From positions 1-64,000 of the forward strand of contig NZ_BJFL01000013.1 of NCBI RefSeq assembly GCF_005405885.1: a DNA stretch of 64,000 nt, written 5' to 3'. This DNA is from Gandjariella thermophila. GTDB lineage: Bacteria; Actinomycetota; Actinomycetes; Mycobacteriales; Pseudonocardiaceae. This document shows, one piece after another, positions 26,802 to 35,774 of the stretch. The notes beneath the pieces are model-generated. The model worked only from the letters and a program-made list of their open reading frames with translations. It was not told the origin of the DNA and made no database searches. A program made the translations under genes and the position numbers. Numbering within the stretch: position 1 is the stretch's first letter; each line of letters starts with the position of its first letter.

Positions 26802-26867
26802 GGTGACTTCACTCACCTGGGGGCTTCTCAGCCCTTGACATCACGGCAGTTCGTGAAAGCATTCACA
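26802..26867 (+). promoter_or_regulatory. Two CRP/cAMP-receptor-like sites upstream of whiB1
   Basis: CGTGA-AAGCAT-TCACA (26852-26867) matches 9 of the 10 fixed positions of the CRP consensus TGTGA-N6-TCACA. GGTGA-CTTCAC-TCACC (26802-26817) is a weaker match 50 bases upstream. The strong site is centred about 77 bases before the whiB1 start. In Mycobacterium, whiB1 is known to be controlled by the cAMP receptor protein, so the location supports function. Confidence 0.6.
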
Positions 26868-26936
26868 AGCACCCCCGAACGACCGCTGTACGACGACTAC
26901 CGGCGCGTGCGCGCGCCTAGCGAGGAGCAAGGAACA

Positions 26937-27191
26937 ATGGACTGGCGCCACCGTGCGGCCTGCCGTGACGAGGACCCGGAACTGTTCTTCCCCGTCGGGA
27001 ACAGTGGTCCCGCGCTCCTGCAGATCGCCGAGGCGAAGGCTGTCTGCCGTCGCTGCCCCGTGACCTCCGAGTGCCTGGCGTGGGCCCTGGAGACCGGGCA
27101 GGACGCTGGTGTGTGGGGCGGCATGAGCGAGGACGAGCGTCGCGCCCTCAAGCGGCGCAACGCGCGTGTCCGGGCCCGCAGCAGCGCCTGA
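26937..27191 (+). CDS. whiB1: WhiB-family iron-sulfur transcription factor WhiB1
   Basis: 84 residues from ATG 26937 with a GGAGCAAGGA ribosome site. It has the four cluster cysteines in AACRDEDPELFFP (C9), AVCRRCPVTSEC (C37, C40, C46), then the WhiB turn GVWGGMSEDER and a basic DNA-binding tail (ALKRRNARVRARSS). The [4Fe-4S] protein is a nitric-oxide-responsive regulator that binds the housekeeping sigma factor. Its place beside a PdtaS-type kinase matches the mycobacterial whiB1 locus, supporting the WhiB1 assignment. Confidence 0.93.
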   Translation: MDWRHRAACRDEDPELFFPVGNSGPALLQIAEAKAVCRRCPVTSECLAWALETGQDAGVWGGMSEDERRALKRRNARVRARSSA

Positions 27192-27209
27192 CGCCGACAT
27201 ATCGCGAGC

Positions 27210-27256
27210 CGAACGAGAGGCCCGGCGACCCGCTACGTCGCCGGGCCTCTCGTTCG
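27210..27256. terminator. Strong bidirectional terminator between whiB1 and pdtaS
   Basis: Perfect 20-bp inverted repeat (27210-27229 with 27237-27256) around a 7-base loop, followed on the plus strand by TCTTTC. It lies in the gap between the convergent whiB1 and kinase genes. Confidence 0.85.
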
Positions 27257-27260
27257 TCTT

Positions 27261-28751
27261 TCAGCGGCGCACCCGCATCGGCACGCGCAGCACCGCCTCG
27301 GTGCCGCCGCGGTCTCTGCGCCGCAGGCTAAGCGAGCCGCGAAGCTCGGAGTCGACCAGGGTGCGCACGATCTGCAGACCCAGCCGGTCGGTGCGTTCCA
27401 GGGAGAACCCGGCGGGCAGGCCCTTGCCGTCGTCGGCGATCACCACGTCCAGCCACTTCGCCGACCGCTCCGCGCGCACCACCACCTCGCCCCGCTGCTC
27501 GGGCAGGAAGGCGTGCTCGAAGGCGTTCTGCACCAGTTCGGTGAGCACCATGACCAGCGGGGTGGCGATCGCCGCGGGCACCACGCCGAAGGTGCCCTCG
27601 CGGCGGACCACGACGTGCGTCTCGGTGACCGCGACCTCGCTGACCATCGGAATCACCTTGTCGATCAACTGGTCCAGGTCCACCTGCTCGTCGACGGACA
27701 TCGACAGCACCTCGTGCACCAGCGCGATCGAGGTGACCCGGCGCACCGACTCGGCGAGCGCCTGCCGGGCCTCCCGGTTGCCCATCCGCCGGGACTGCAG
27801 GCGCAGCAGCGCCGCCACGGTCTGCAGGTTGTTCTTCACCCGGTGGTGGATCTCCCGGATGGTGGCGTCCTTGGACATCAGCGCCCGGTCCCGGCGCTTG
27901 ACCTCGGTGACGTCCCGGACCAGCACCAGCGCCCCGGCCGGGTTACCCCTCGGCCGCAGCGGCAGCGCGCGGAAGAGCACCGCGGCGCCGCGCCGGGACT
28001 CCACCTCGGTGCGCATGCTCGGCTGCCCGTCCAGCGCGGCGCGGATCCGCTGGGCCACCTCGTCGGCGTCGAACGGGTCGGCGATCAGCGACCGGGTCAG
28101 CGGCGCGAGGTGCACGCCGACCAGGTCGGCGGCGTGGCCCATGCGGTGGTAGGCGGACAGCGCGTTGGGGCTGGCGAACACCACCGCGCCGGAGGCGTCC
28201 AGCCGGATCAGGCCGTCCCCGACGCGGGGACTGGTGTGCACGTCGGCCAGCGGCTCGGAGGTCGGGTAGGTGCCGTCGGCGATCATCTGGCACAGATCGG
28301 CCGCGCTGCCCAGGTAGGAGATCTCCAGCGGGCTGGGCACTCGGGGCACCGCGAGGTTGGTGTCCCGGCTGAGCACCGCGATCACGCGGTCGCCGTGCCG
28401 GACCGGGATGGTCTCCCGCCGTACCGGCACGCCCAGGTGCCAGTACGGGTCCTCCTCCCGGCAGATCCGCTCCTCCACCATGGCCCGGCGCAACTGGGCA
28501 TGCTCGCTCGCGGACACGGTGCTGCCCACCATGTCCTCCGGATGCGCGGTGGGCGCCGTGGTCGGCCGGGCCTGGGCCACGCACAGGAACTTGTCCGCGG
28601 GCTCCTCGCCGTCCAGCGGGACCCACAGCAGGAAGTCGGCGAAGGACAGGTCCGAAAGCAGCTGCCACTCGGCGACCACCAGTTTCAGGCGGTCGACCGC
28701 GTCACCGGACAGGCCGGTGTACTCGGCGAGGAGATCGGTAAGGGTGGACAC
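27261..28751 (-). CDS. pdtaS: Cytosolic sensor histidine kinase, PdtaS type
   Basis: 496 residues with no membrane helix. An N-terminal GAF-like domain (~1-150) and a PAS domain (~175-290; DGLIRLDASGAVVFASPNALSAYHR) precede a HisKA_2/HWE-type dimerisation helix with the phospho-acceptor in REIHHRVKNNLQTVAALLRLQ. The ATPase domain has VLTELVQNAFEHAF (N-box) and VIADDGKGLPAGF. Phosphotransfer is to the ANTAR RNA-binding regulator PdtaR, which is not in this window. The neighbours whiB1, a free biotinyl protein, rsrA and sigR copy the mycobacterial order. Confidence 0.9.
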   Translation of the reverse strand: MSTLTDLLAEYTGLSGDAVDRLKLVVAEWQLLSDLSFADFLLWVPLDGEEPADKFLCVAQARPTTAPTAHPEDMVGSTVSASEHAQLRRAMVEERICREEDPYWHLGVPVRRETIPVRHGDRVIAVLSRDTNLAVPRVPSPLEISYLGSAADLCQMIADGTYPTSEPLADVHTSPRVGDGLIRLDASGAVVFASPNALSAYHRMGHAADLVGVHLAPLTRSLIADPFDADEVAQRIRAALDGQPSMRTEVESRRGAAVLFRALPLRPRGNPAGALVLVRDVTEVKRRDRALMSKDATIREIHHRVKNNLQTVAALLRLQSRRMGNREARQALAESVRRVTSIALVHEVLSMSVDEQVDLDQLIDKVIPMVSEVAVTETHVVVRREGTFGVVPAAIATPLVMVLTELVQNAFEHAFLPEQRGEVVVRAERSAKWLDVVIADDGKGLPAGFSLERTDRLGLQIVRTLVDSELRGSLSLRRRDRGGTEAVLRVPMRVRR

Positions 28752-28779
28752 CTGGGCTCTGCTGCTCCTCCCCCGAGGC

Positions 28780-28995
28780 TTACTCCACGACCGCGATCAG
28801 GTCGCCCTCCTGCACCACGTCGCCCTCGTTGACGGCCACCTGCCGCACGGTCCCGTTGGCCTCGGTGAGCACCGGAATCTCCATCTTCATGGACTCGAGG
28901 ATGACCAGGGTGTCGCCGTCGCTGACGACGTCACCGGCCTTGACGACGACCTTCCACACGTTGGCCACCATCTCGGCCCGGATCTCCTCGGCCAT
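28780..28995 (-). CDS. Free-standing biotinyl/lipoyl-attachment protein (TB7.3-like)
   Basis: 71 residues made of a single biotinyl domain. The biotin-accepting Lys lies in LVILESMKMEIPVLTE, and GDVVQEGDLIAVVE ends the hammerhead fold. No carboxylase domains are attached, so it is either a separate carrier subunit or the stand-alone biotinylated protein known from the same position in Mycobacterium (TB7.3). ATG 28995 has a GAGGAGGTTCC-type site upstream. It lies 28 bases upstream of pdtaS on the same strand, so the two may be cotranscribed. Confidence 0.92.
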   Translation of the reverse strand: MAEEIRAEMVANVWKVVVKAGDVVSDGDTLVILESMKMEIPVLTEANGTVRQVAVNEGDVVQEGDLIAVVE

Positions 28996-29174
28996 GGAAC
29001 CTCCTCCACGTGGACCAGGCTCCGGCGGGGGTGTGCCGGGCCCGCTCGGTCATCCAATCACGGCGCAACCCCCACATTCCGGCAGACCCCGACATGTCAC
29101 ACTGGTCGGCGCGAAAGGCATCGCCGGTGGCGCACGCGGCGCCCCGGGTCTCGAGCATCGTCAAGGAGACAAGC

Positions 29175-29249
29175 ATGTCGAAGCGCGCCCGCAAGCGCCG
29201 CGACCGGAAGAAGAACGCGGCCAACCACGGCAAGAAGCCAAACACCTGA
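29175..29249 (+). CDS. 50S ribosomal protein bL37, 24 residues
   Basis: A 24-residue, extremely basic product (MSKRARKRRDRKKNAANHGK, then KPNT). ATG 29175 is preceded by AAGGAG. It matches the tiny actinobacterial large-subunit protein bL37 seen in mycobacterial ribosome structures, with its R/K-rich start and AANHGK-PN end. It is too short for most automated gene callers. It lies in the divergent gap between the biotinyl protein and the rsrA terminator. Confidence 0.85.
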   Translation: MSKRARKRRDRKKNAANHGKKPNT

Positions 29250-29262
29250 TCGTGGGCGGCAG

Positions 29263-29294
29263 CAGGCCCCGGCAACCATGGTTGCCGGGGCCTG
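29263..29294. terminator. 32-base perfect palindromic terminator between bL37 and rsrA
   Basis: 15-base arms (29263-29277 and 29280-29294) pair perfectly around a 2-base centre. TTTCGTCGTT follows on the plus strand. It lies about 15 bases past the bL37 stop and just downstream of rsrA on the other strand, so it can serve both. Confidence 0.85.
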
Positions 29295-29310
29295 TTTCGT
29301 CGTTCCGGGG

Positions 29311-29634
29311 TCATTCCCCGCCGGCCTCCCGCGCGCCCGCCTCCCTGGCCTCGGCGCTCGCCGGCACGGAGGGCGCCTGCTCGGCCACCGCGTCCCGGAT
29401 GCACTGCCGCAGCCGCTCCTTGAACGCGTCCGGCGCGTGGTCACCGCCGCACTTGCGGGCCAGCAGGATCTTCAGGTGCTCCTCGATGCCGTACTGCTCC
29501 AGGCAGGGGCCGCACTCGTCGAGGTGCTCCTGCAGCAGCTTGCGCCGCTGCTCGTTGCACTCGTGATCGAGGAAGAGCCAGACCTCCCGCAGCACCTCGG
29601 AGCAGTCGGTCTCGTGGGGCTTGCCGCAGCTCAC
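29311..29634 (-). CDS. rsrA: Mycothiol-system zinc anti-sigma factor RsrA (RshA)
   Basis: 107 residues. ZAS-family anti-sigma factor with the zinc and redox site [12 protein letters not shown] (H-x3-C-x2-C) plus upstream Cys in [14 protein letters not shown]. It binds and silences SigR under reducing conditions; disulfide formation releases zinc and the sigma factor. Its GTG start overlaps the sigR stop by four bases, so the pair is coupled. The Ala/Glu-rich C-terminal tail (~25 residues) is probably disordered. Confidence 0.93.
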   Translation of the reverse strand: MSCGKPHETDCSEVLREVWLFLDHECNEQRRKLLQEHLDECGPCLEQYGIEEHLKILLARKCGGDHAPDAFKERLRQCIRDAVAEQAPSVPASAEAREAGAREAGGE

Positions 29635-30257
29635 GAATCCGCCACCTCCCCGTCGGCGGAGCGGATGAATCCCCGCTCACGCGCCACGTCGGTGAGCATC
29701 TCGCGGAGTTGCCGGCGGCCGCGGTGCAACCGCGACATCACGGTGCCGATCGGAGTCCCCATGATGTCCGCGATCTCCTTGTAGGCGAAACCCTCGACAT
29801 CGGCAAGGTACACGGCCATCCGGAAGTCCTCGGGGAGCCGCTGCAGCGCCTGCTTCACGTCGTTGTCCGGGAGCCGGTCGAGGGCCTCGACCTCGGCCGA
29901 ACGCAGCCCGGTCGAGGTGTGGCTCTCCGCCTCGGCGAGCTGCCAGTCGGTGATCTCGTCGGTGGTCTGCTGCAGGGGCTGGCGCTGGCGCTTGCGGTAA
30001 CCGTTGATGTAGGTGTTGGTCAGGATGCGGTACAGCCAGGCCTTGAGGTTGGTGCCCTCGGTGAACGAGTGGAAGGCGGCGTAGGCGCGTAGGTACGTCT
30101 CCTGGACGAGGTCCTCCGCGTCCTGGGGGTTGCGCGTCATCCGCAGTGCCGCCGAGTACATCTGGTCGATCAGCGGCATCGCCTGCCGCTCGAAACGAGC
30201 GGCGCGCTCGGCCTGCGTCTCCTGGGTAGCGTTGACCGGTGTCGGTGTACCGGGCAC
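29631..30257 (-). CDS. sigR: Disulfide-stress ECF sigma factor SigR (SigH)
   Basis: 208 residues from GTG 30257, with AAGGAG five bases upstream. Region 2 is [23 protein letters not shown] ... [23 protein letters not shown]. Region 4 is [47 protein letters not shown]. It directs transcription of thioredoxin and mycothiol redox genes when RsrA is oxidised. The open frame continues upstream for about 60 codons to GTG 30443/30440, right below a SigR-type promoter, so a longer isoform like the sigma-R-prime of Streptomyces is likely. Confidence 0.94.
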   Translation of the reverse strand: MPGTPTPVNATQETQAERAARFERQAMPLIDQMYSAALRMTRNPQDAEDLVQETYLRAYAAFHSFTEGTNLKAWLYRILTNTYINGYRKRQRQPLQQTTDEITDWQLAEAESHTSTGLRSAEVEALDRLPDNDVKQALQRLPEDFRMAVYLADVEGFAYKEIADIMGTPIGTVMSRLHRGRRQLREMLTDVARERGFIRSADGEVADS

Positions 30258-30452
30258 CGCGCTCCTTTCCCGCCGAACTGGGTCGCCAGCGCCTCGTCCC
30301 GACGGTCCCGTCGGGACAGCCGGAGTGGACGCCACAGAGGATACGCGGCGACCCGCAGGCTTACCGGTCTCCCGGCCGCGACCTGGGCGAACGCTGCTCG
30401 GCCTGGCGCGGAGCTGGCTGGGCTTGACGTAGTCGGTCACCACATCGACGCC

Positions 30453-30479
30453 AACGCGACGCACCGGAGCGGCATTCCC
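30453..30479 (-). promoter_or_regulatory. SigR-type autoregulatory promoter upstream of sigR
   Basis: On the minus strand, GGGAAT (30479-30474) is followed after exactly 18 bases by GTT (30455-30453), a full match to the SigR/SigH consensus GGAAT-N18/19-GTT. Transcription would start near 30446, essentially at the in-frame GTG codons 30443 and 30440. This predicts positive feedback on sigR-rsrA and a nearly leaderless long isoform. Confidence 0.75.
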
Positions 30480-30497
30480 GATCTAGGGTTGACGGCC

Positions 30498-30974
30498 ATG
30501 GCGGGACGTGGGACACCGGCCACACAGCTGCTGCTCAGGCAGCGCGTCGCGCACCAGGTACACGCGTACCAGCACGATCCGAAGCACTCCTCGTACGGTC
30601 TGGAGGCCGCGGAGGCGCTCGGGTTGGACCCGGCGCGGGTGTTCAAGACAATGGTCGCGGAGGTGGATGGCCGGCTGACCGTGGGTGTGGTGCCGGTCAC
30701 CGGGCAGCTCGACCTCAAGGCGCTGGCCGCCGCGGCCGGCGGGAAGCGGGCCAGGATGGCGGAGGTGGCGGCGGCGGAGCGGGCCACCGGCTACGTGGCC
30801 GGCGGCATCTCCCCGCTCGGCCAGAAGAGGCGGCTGCCGACCGTGCTGGACTCCACCGCGGAAGCCTTCGAGACGATCTTCTGCAGCGGCGGGCGGCGCG
30901 GCCTGGAGATCGAGCTGGCCCCCGCCGACCTGATCCGGCTCACCGGCGCGACGCTCGCGCTGATCGCGGGTTAG
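30498..30974 (+). CDS. ybaK: Cys-tRNA(Pro)/Cys-tRNA deacylase, YbaK/EbsC type
   Basis: 158 residues from ATG 30498. YbaK family features: HDPKHSSYGLEAAEALGLDPARVFKTMV with the catalytic Lys, GVVPVTGQLDLKALAAAAGGKRARMA, and GYVAGGISPLGQKRRLPTVLD with the conserved GGISPxG loop. It clears Cys mischarged on tRNA(Pro) and so guards translation accuracy. It is divergent from sigR, whose SigR-type promoter starts only ~18 bases away. A TTG three codons upstream is possible. Confidence 0.93.
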   Translation: MAGRGTPATQLLLRQRVAHQVHAYQHDPKHSSYGLEAAEALGLDPARVFKTMVAEVDGRLTVGVVPVTGQLDLKALAAAAGGKRARMAEVAAAERATGYVAGGISPLGQKRRLPTVLDSTAEAFETIFCSGGRRGLEIELAPADLIRLTGATLALIAG

Positions 30975-31582
30975 TCCAGCGGGCGGAGCACCCGGTCCAG
31001 CCACTCGCCGACGGCCCTGGCCACGCCGTCCACGTCGGCGGAGAGCGCGTGGTCGCCGGGCACCGTGACCACCTCGCGCAGGTGCCCGGCCCGCGGGCGG
31101 CCGAACGGGTCGCGGTCGCCCTGGACCACCAGGGTCGGCACATCCACCTCGTCCAGTTCCGCGTGCCGACTCTTCTCCGGCCGGCCCGGCGGGTGCACCG
31201 GGAAGGCCAGGCAGAGCACGGCCACCGCCTGGCCCTCGCGGGCGGTCCGGCAGGCCACCCTGGCCCCGGCGGACCGGCCGCCGAAGACCAGCGGCAGGCC
31301 GTCGAACCAGTGCTCGCCGAGTTCCTCGGCGACCGCCAGCCAGGCCGCGTCGAGCTGCGTGGCCGGGGCCGGGGCCCGGCGGCCCGCCACCCGGTAGGGC
31401 TGCTCGACCAGGGCGACGTGCACGCCCACGTCGCGTGCCGCCCAGGTCACCGCCACCAGGTCCGGAGCCTCGATCCCGCCGCCCGCGCCGTGCCCGAGCA
31501 GCAGCGCGGCCCTGCCCTCGGGTGCGGAGTGCAGCTCCGCGCGGGCCGGGCCGTGCGGCGTGCGCACCTGGCGGCGGGTCAT
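30971..31582 (-). CDS. Alpha/beta hydrolase (dienelactone hydrolase/KANL3-TEX30-like)
   Basis: 203 residues. ALLLGHGAGGG supplies the oxyanion loop, LVFGGRSAGARVA the nucleophile Ser, VVQGDRDPFG the acid and VPGDHAL the His. The compact fold matches small DUF-type hydrolases related to KANL3/TEX30; the substrate is unknown. It lies three bases after the SRAP gene on the same strand and overlaps the end of ybaK on the other. Confidence 0.85.
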   Translation of the reverse strand: MTRRQVRTPHGPARAELHSAPEGRAALLLGHGAGGGIEAPDLVAVTWAARDVGVHVALVEQPYRVAGRRAPAPATQLDAAWLAVAEELGEHWFDGLPLVFGGRSAGARVACRTAREGQAVAVLCLAFPVHPPGRPEKSRHAELDEVDVPTLVVQGDRDPFGRPRAGHLREVVTVPGDHALSADVDGVARAVGEWLDRVLRPLD

Positions 31583-31585
31583 GGG

Positions 31586-32350
31586 TTACGGGCTCGGCTC
31601 GGGATCGAACAGGGCGGCCGGGCTCTCCTCGACGCGGGCGATCAGCTCCGGGCCGTTGTTGCGCACGCTGTTCACCGCCGAGGACACCGGGCGCAACTCC
31701 AGCGCCTCGACCAGCGTGTCGGCCGGCGGGGCGGCCAGCAGGTCGGCGACGTCCGCGGTGCCCGGGTCCAGCCACCGCGCCCACGCATCGGGACCGAGCA
31801 GCAGCGGCATCCGGTCGTGCACCTCGGTGAGCGGGCCGACCGCCGCGGTGGTCACCACCGCGCAGGTCACCAGCGGCTCGGCGTCCTCCCCGGCGGCCGG
31901 ATCCCGCCAGGTGGCGAAGATACCGGCGAACGCCAGGCTGGCACCGTCCGTGCGGGTCATGTAGTACGGCTGCTTGCGGCCGTCCGCGCGCTTCCACTCG
32001 AACCAGCCGTCCGCCGGCACCAGGCAGCGGTGCCTGGCCACGGAGCGGCGGAACGCGGGCTTGCTGGCCACGGTCTCCGCCCTGGCGTTGATCATGCGGG
32101 ACCCGATCGAGCGCTCCTTGGCCCAGCTCGGCACCAGGCCCCAGCGCAGCACCCGCAGGCTGCGCTCGGTCGCGGCGGGTTCCGGCTCGCCGTCCTCGCC
32201 GTGGCGCGGCCGCTCCACCACCGCGACGACCCGCTTGGTCGGCGCGACGTTGTGGTCGGGGCCGGGGGCCATGCCCTCCGTGGCGTCCACCGCTTCGAAC
32301 TCGGCGGCGAGTCTGGCCGGATTCTTGGTGGACGCGTACCTACCGCACAA
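31586..32350 (-). CDS. SOS-response-associated peptidase (SRAP/HMCES, YedK type)
   Basis: 254 residues. Catalytic Cys2 in MCGRYAS becomes exposed after Met removal; the other SRAP residues are in [16 protein letters not shown] (Asn, Glu), [11 protein letters not shown] (Glu) and [11 protein letters not shown] (His). These proteins crosslink to abasic sites in single-stranded DNA through Cys2 and shield them. There is a one-gene gap to the hydrolase downstream, so they may share a message. No LexA box was recognised upstream. Confidence 0.93.
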   Translation of the reverse strand: MCGRYASTKNPARLAAEFEAVDATEGMAPGPDHNVAPTKRVVAVVERPRHGEDGEPEPAATERSLRVLRWGLVPSWAKERSIGSRMINARAETVASKPAFRRSVARHRCLVPADGWFEWKRADGRKQPYYMTRTDGASLAFAGIFATWRDPAAGEDAEPLVTCAVVTTAAVGPLTEVHDRMPLLLGPDAWARWLDPGTADVADLLAAPPADTLVEALELRPVSSAVNSVRNNGPELIARVEESPAALFDPEPSP

Positions 32351-32442
32351 GCCCCATCACCTCTTCCGCGCAACTGGGGCCATCGTGGCATGTCGGCAAC
32401 GTCCCGGCGAAACGTTCCGGGCGGATGCGGGATTATCGGGCC

Positions 32443-33726
32443 ATGACGTCTCGCTGGTCCGCACCCGCCGTGTCCGCACCGGTCCGCGCGCGGGTCACCG
32501 TGCCCGGTTCCAAGTCGCTGACCAACCGGGCCCTGCTGCTCGCCGCGCTGGCGGAGCGCCCGTCCACCCTGTTCGCGCCGCTGCGCAGCCGGGACACCCT
32601 GCTCATGGCGGCCGCGCTGCGGGCACTGGGCGTCGGCCTGACCGACGGCGAGGACGGGTCCTGGCAGGTGGTGCCGGCGCCGCTGCGGGCGCCCGCGGAG
32701 GTGGACTGCGGGCTGGCCGGCACGGTGATGCGGTTCGTGCCGCCGGCGGCGGTGCTGGCCGAGGGCGAGGTCCGTTTCGACGGCGACCCGCGCGCCCGGG
32801 AGCGGCCGATGGGCACGGTGCTGGACGCGCTGCGCGCGCTGGGCGCGGACGTGGCCGGCGACCGGTTGCCGTTCGTGGTGCGCGGCAAGGGCGGGCTGCC
32901 CGGCGGTGCGGTGACCATCGACGCGTCGGCGTCCTCCCAGTTCGTCTCCGGGCTGCTGCTCTCCGGCGCCCGCTACGACCAGGGCGTGACCGTGCGCCAC
33001 GCGGGCCAGCCGGTGCCCTCGCTGCCGCACATCGCGATGACCATGGACGTGCTGCGCTCGGTCGGCGTCGCGGTGGACGACACAGAACCGGACACCTGGC
33101 GGGTCGAGCCGGGCCCGATCCAGGGCCGGGACTGGCACGTGGAGCCGGACCTGTCCAACGCCGCGCCGTTCCTGGCCGCCGCGGCGGCCACCGCCGGCCG
33201 GGTCACCGTGCCCGGCTGGCCGGCGTCGACCACCCAGGCCGGGGACGGCTTTCGGGACATCCTGACCCGGTTCGGCTGCGCCGTGGACCTGACCGGGGAC
33301 GGGCTCACCGTGACCGGGCCGGACCGGCTGTCCGGGGTGGACATCGACCTGCACGACGTCGGCGAGCTCACCCCGACGGTGGCCGCGCTCGCGGTGCTCG
33401 GCACCGAGACCTCGTACCTGCGCGGCATCGCCCACCTGCGCGGCCACGAGACCGACCGGCTGGCCGCGCTGGTCGCGGAGATCACCGGCCTGGGCGGGGA
33501 CGCCGAGGAACTGGCCGACGGCCTGGTGATCCGGCCGCGACGGCTACACGGCGGCACCTGGCACGCCTACGCCGACCACCGGATGGCCACCGCGGGTGCG
33601 ATCGTGGGCCTGGTGGTACCAGGGATCGAGGTGGACGACATCGCGAGCACGACCAAGACCATCCCGGACTTCCCGGGCATGTGGGCGGCCATGATCGCCG
33701 GGGAGTCCGCGCCGGGGCGCCCATGA
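32443..33726 (+). CDS. aroA: 3-phosphoshikimate 1-carboxyvinyltransferase (EPSP synthase)
   Basis: 427 residues from ATG 32443. Shikimate-pathway enzyme that joins phosphoenolpyruvate to shikimate-3-phosphate. Motifs: [30 protein letters not shown] (the AGTxxR loop), [44 protein letters not shown] and [13 protein letters not shown]. The AGT-V-M-R loop resembles the actinobacterial enzymes. The next gene, rsgA, starts inside its stop (ATGA), so the two are coupled. Confidence 0.95.
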   Translation: MTSRWSAPAVSAPVRARVTVPGSKSLTNRALLLAALAERPSTLFAPLRSRDTLLMAAALRALGVGLTDGEDGSWQVVPAPLRAPAEVDCGLAGTVMRFVPPAAVLAEGEVRFDGDPRARERPMGTVLDALRALGADVAGDRLPFVVRGKGGLPGGAVTIDASASSQFVSGLLLSGARYDQGVTVRHAGQPVPSLPHIAMTMDVLRSVGVAVDDTEPDTWRVEPGPIQGRDWHVEPDLSNAAPFLAAAAATAGRVTVPGWPASTTQAGDGFRDILTRFGCAVDLTGDGLTVTGPDRLSGVDIDLHDVGELTPTVAALAVLGTETSYLRGIAHLRGHETDRLAALVAEITGLGGDAEELADGLVIRPRRLHGGTWHAYADHRMATAGAIVGLVVPGIEVDDIASTTKTIPDFPGMWAAMIAGESAPGRP

Positions 33727-34739
33727 GTCCACGGGACTGGCGGCGGCTGGACGAGTCGGACGTGCGGGTGCGGCCGGGCCGCCGGGGCACCCGGCCGCGC
33801 AGCAAGCGCCGCCCGGAACACGAGGACGCGCGGGCCGCGATGGTGGTCGGGGTGGACCGCGGCCGGTGGACCTGCGCCCTGGACGGGGACCCGGACCGGC
33901 TGGTGGTGGCCATGCGGGCGCGTGAGCTGGGCCGCACCCCGGTGGTGGTCGGCGACCGGGTGGGCCTGGTCGGCGACACCTCGGGCGCGCCGGACACCCT
34001 GGCCCGGATCGTCAGGGTGGCCGAGCGGAGTTCCGTACTGCGCCGCACCGCCGACGACGCCGACCCGTACGAGCGGGTGGTGGTGGCCAACGCCGAGCAA
34101 CTCGTGATCGTCACCGCGCTGGCCGACCCGCCGCCGCGCACCGGGTTCATCGACCGCTGCCTGGTCGCCGCCTACGCGGGCGGGCTCGAGCCGGTGCTCT
34201 GCCTGACCAAGGCCGACCTGGCCGGCCCGGATGAGGTGCTGGCCACCTACGCCGACCTGGACCTGCCGGTGGTGGTGACCCGGATCGACGCCGAGCCGGA
34301 CGAGTTGCGCGCCCGGCTGACCGGCCGGGTGTCCGCGCTGGTCGGGCACTCGGGGGTGGGCAAGTCCACGCTGGTCAACCGGATCGTGCCGGAGGCGGGG
34401 CGGGCGATCGGCGAGGTCAGCGCGGTGGGCAAGGGGCGGCACACCTCCACCACCGCGGTGGCGCTGCCGCTGCCGGAGAGCGGCTGGGTGGTGGACACCC
34501 CGGGCATCCGCTCCTTCGGGCTGGCCCACGTCACCCCGGACGACATCGTCGCGGCGTTCCCGGAGATGGTGGAGGCCGCCGAGGAGTGCCCGTCCGGCTG
34601 CGGCCACCTGGGCCCGCCGGACGACCCGGACTGCGCGCTGGACGGCCTGGTCGCCGAGGGGGTGGCCGGGGCGGGCCGGCTCGCCTCGCTGCGCCGGCTG
34701 CTCGTCTCCCGCGCCCGTCTGGACGAGTACGCCGACTAG
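33723..34739 (+). CDS. rsgA: Ribosome small-subunit-dependent GTPase A
   Basis: 338 residues. An N-terminal OB-like region (~60-110) is followed by a circularly permuted GTPase: CLTKADL (G4) comes first, then [13 protein letters not shown] (G1) and [11 protein letters not shown] (G3). The C-terminal zinc site is [16 protein letters not shown]. It assists late 30S maturation. Coupled by four bases to aroA, the arrangement seen in many actinomycetes. The basic N-terminal tail (~35 residues) probably contacts rRNA. Confidence 0.95.
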   Translation: MSPRDWRRLDESDVRVRPGRRGTRPRSKRRPEHEDARAAMVVGVDRGRWTCALDGDPDRLVVAMRARELGRTPVVVGDRVGLVGDTSGAPDTLARIVRVAERSSVLRRTADDADPYERVVVANAEQLVIVTALADPPPRTGFIDRCLVAAYAGGLEPVLCLTKADLAGPDEVLATYADLDLPVVVTRIDAEPDELRARLTGRVSALVGHSGVGKSTLVNRIVPEAGRAIGEVSAVGKGRHTSTTAVALPLPESGWVVDTPGIRSFGLAHVTPDDIVAAFPEMVEAAEECPSGCGHLGPPDDPDCALDGLVAEGVAGAGRLASLRRLLVSRARLDEYAD

Positions 34740-34926
34740 GAGCTGCTGTCAGGAGGCGAGGCGCCCGCGGTTGGCCGGCGCTGACGAAGGGCAGCCCAAC
34801 CCGGAACCTCTCGCCGAATCGGCGCGTCATAACGGGTAATTCGGCGGCACTCGGCGCGACGGCGGTTTCCGTCACCGCTCGCTGCCGGTGTCCGCACCCG
34901 ATGACTCTTCGGACGAGGAGATGCCG

Positions 34927-35751
34927 ATGCGCAGGACCGCGGTCCTGGTCTGCGGCGTGATCGCCGCGCTCGCGCTCGCCGCCTGCGGCGCGAAAACCGA
35001 GAGCGGCACACCCGTCGCCGCCGGCGGCTCCGCCGGGTCAGCCCGAGGCGCCGCGACGTTCGGAACCGTCGCCGACCTCGCGTCGGCGGTGGCCACCAGC
35101 AGCCGGAGCAAGCAGAGCGCGCACTTCAGCACCGAGGTGACCACGGCCCAGGGCACCATGAAGGGCACCGGCGTCTACCGCCAGGACGCCTCCGGGGTGT
35201 CCGCCCAGTACACGATGTCGACGCCGCAGGGCGAGATGCAGATGATCGTGGTGCCGAACGCCGTCTACCTGAAGATGGCGCGGCTCGCCCCGGTCACCGG
35301 TGGCAAGCCGTGGATCAAGGTGACGCCGGACGGCACCGACCCGATGTCCAGGGCGCTCGGTGGACTGCTGACCGCCATGCAGGAGCAGGCGGACGTGACC
35401 AAGGCGATCGACAGGATCAAGGCCGCCGGCACCATCACGAACACCACCAGGGAAACCGTCGACGGCGTGAGCACCACGCACTACACGATCAAGGTGGACA
35501 TGGCGAAGCTCGCCGAGGTCGAGCCGGACCCGAACCTGAAGCAGATGTACCAGGCCGCGATCCAGCAGGGTCTCCGCACCTCGGACGACGACGTGTGGCT
35601 GAACGGCGACAACCTGCCGGTCAAGTTCGAGACCAGCAGTGCCGTGAACGGCCAGCAGGTGCACGGCACCGCCAGCTACACCCAGTGGGGTGAGCCGGTG
35701 CAGATCACCGTGCCGCCCGCCGACCAGGTCGGCCAGTTCCCGACCCGCTGA
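34927..35751 (+). CDS. LppX/LprAFG-family lipoprotein
   Basis: 274 residues from ATG 34927, with GAGGAG six bases upstream (an ATG two codons earlier would have no spacing). The signal peptide ends in lipobox ALALAACGAK, giving a lipid-anchored envelope protein. The body (SKQSAHFSTEVTTAQGTMKGTG; PWIKVTPDGTDPMS; VDGVSTTHYTIKVDMAKLAE; DDDVWLNGDNLPVKF) has the half-barrel fold of the LppX/LprG group (DUF1396), which carries acylated lipids between the membrane and outer envelope. The cargo is unknown. Confidence 0.85.
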   Translation: MRRTAVLVCGVIAALALAACGAKTESGTPVAAGGSAGSARGAATFGTVADLASAVATSSRSKQSAHFSTEVTTAQGTMKGTGVYRQDASGVSAQYTMSTPQGEMQMIVVPNAVYLKMARLAPVTGGKPWIKVTPDGTDPMSRALGGLLTAMQEQADVTKAIDRIKAAGTITNTTRETVDGVSTTHYTIKVDMAKLAEVEPDPNLKQMYQAAIQQGLRTSDDDVWLNGDNLPVKFETSSAVNGQQVHGTASYTQWGEPVQITVPPADQVGQFPTR

Positions 35752-35758
35752 GCGCGGG

Positions 35759-35773
35759 GCCGGCGGGCCGCCG
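35759..35773. terminator. Compact GC hairpin between the lipoprotein and pruA genes
   Basis: CCGGCGG-G-CCGCCGG lies in the 23-base gap between two convergent stops. The symmetry is perfect but there is no T tract, so it is tentative. Confidence 0.35.
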
Positions 35774-35774
35774 G

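Noticed and set aside
31974-33722. Plus-strand frame extending rsgA upstream to more than 900 codons
   Set aside because: It overlaps aroA and the SRAP gene and is low-complexity; the real rsgA start overlaps the aroA stop.
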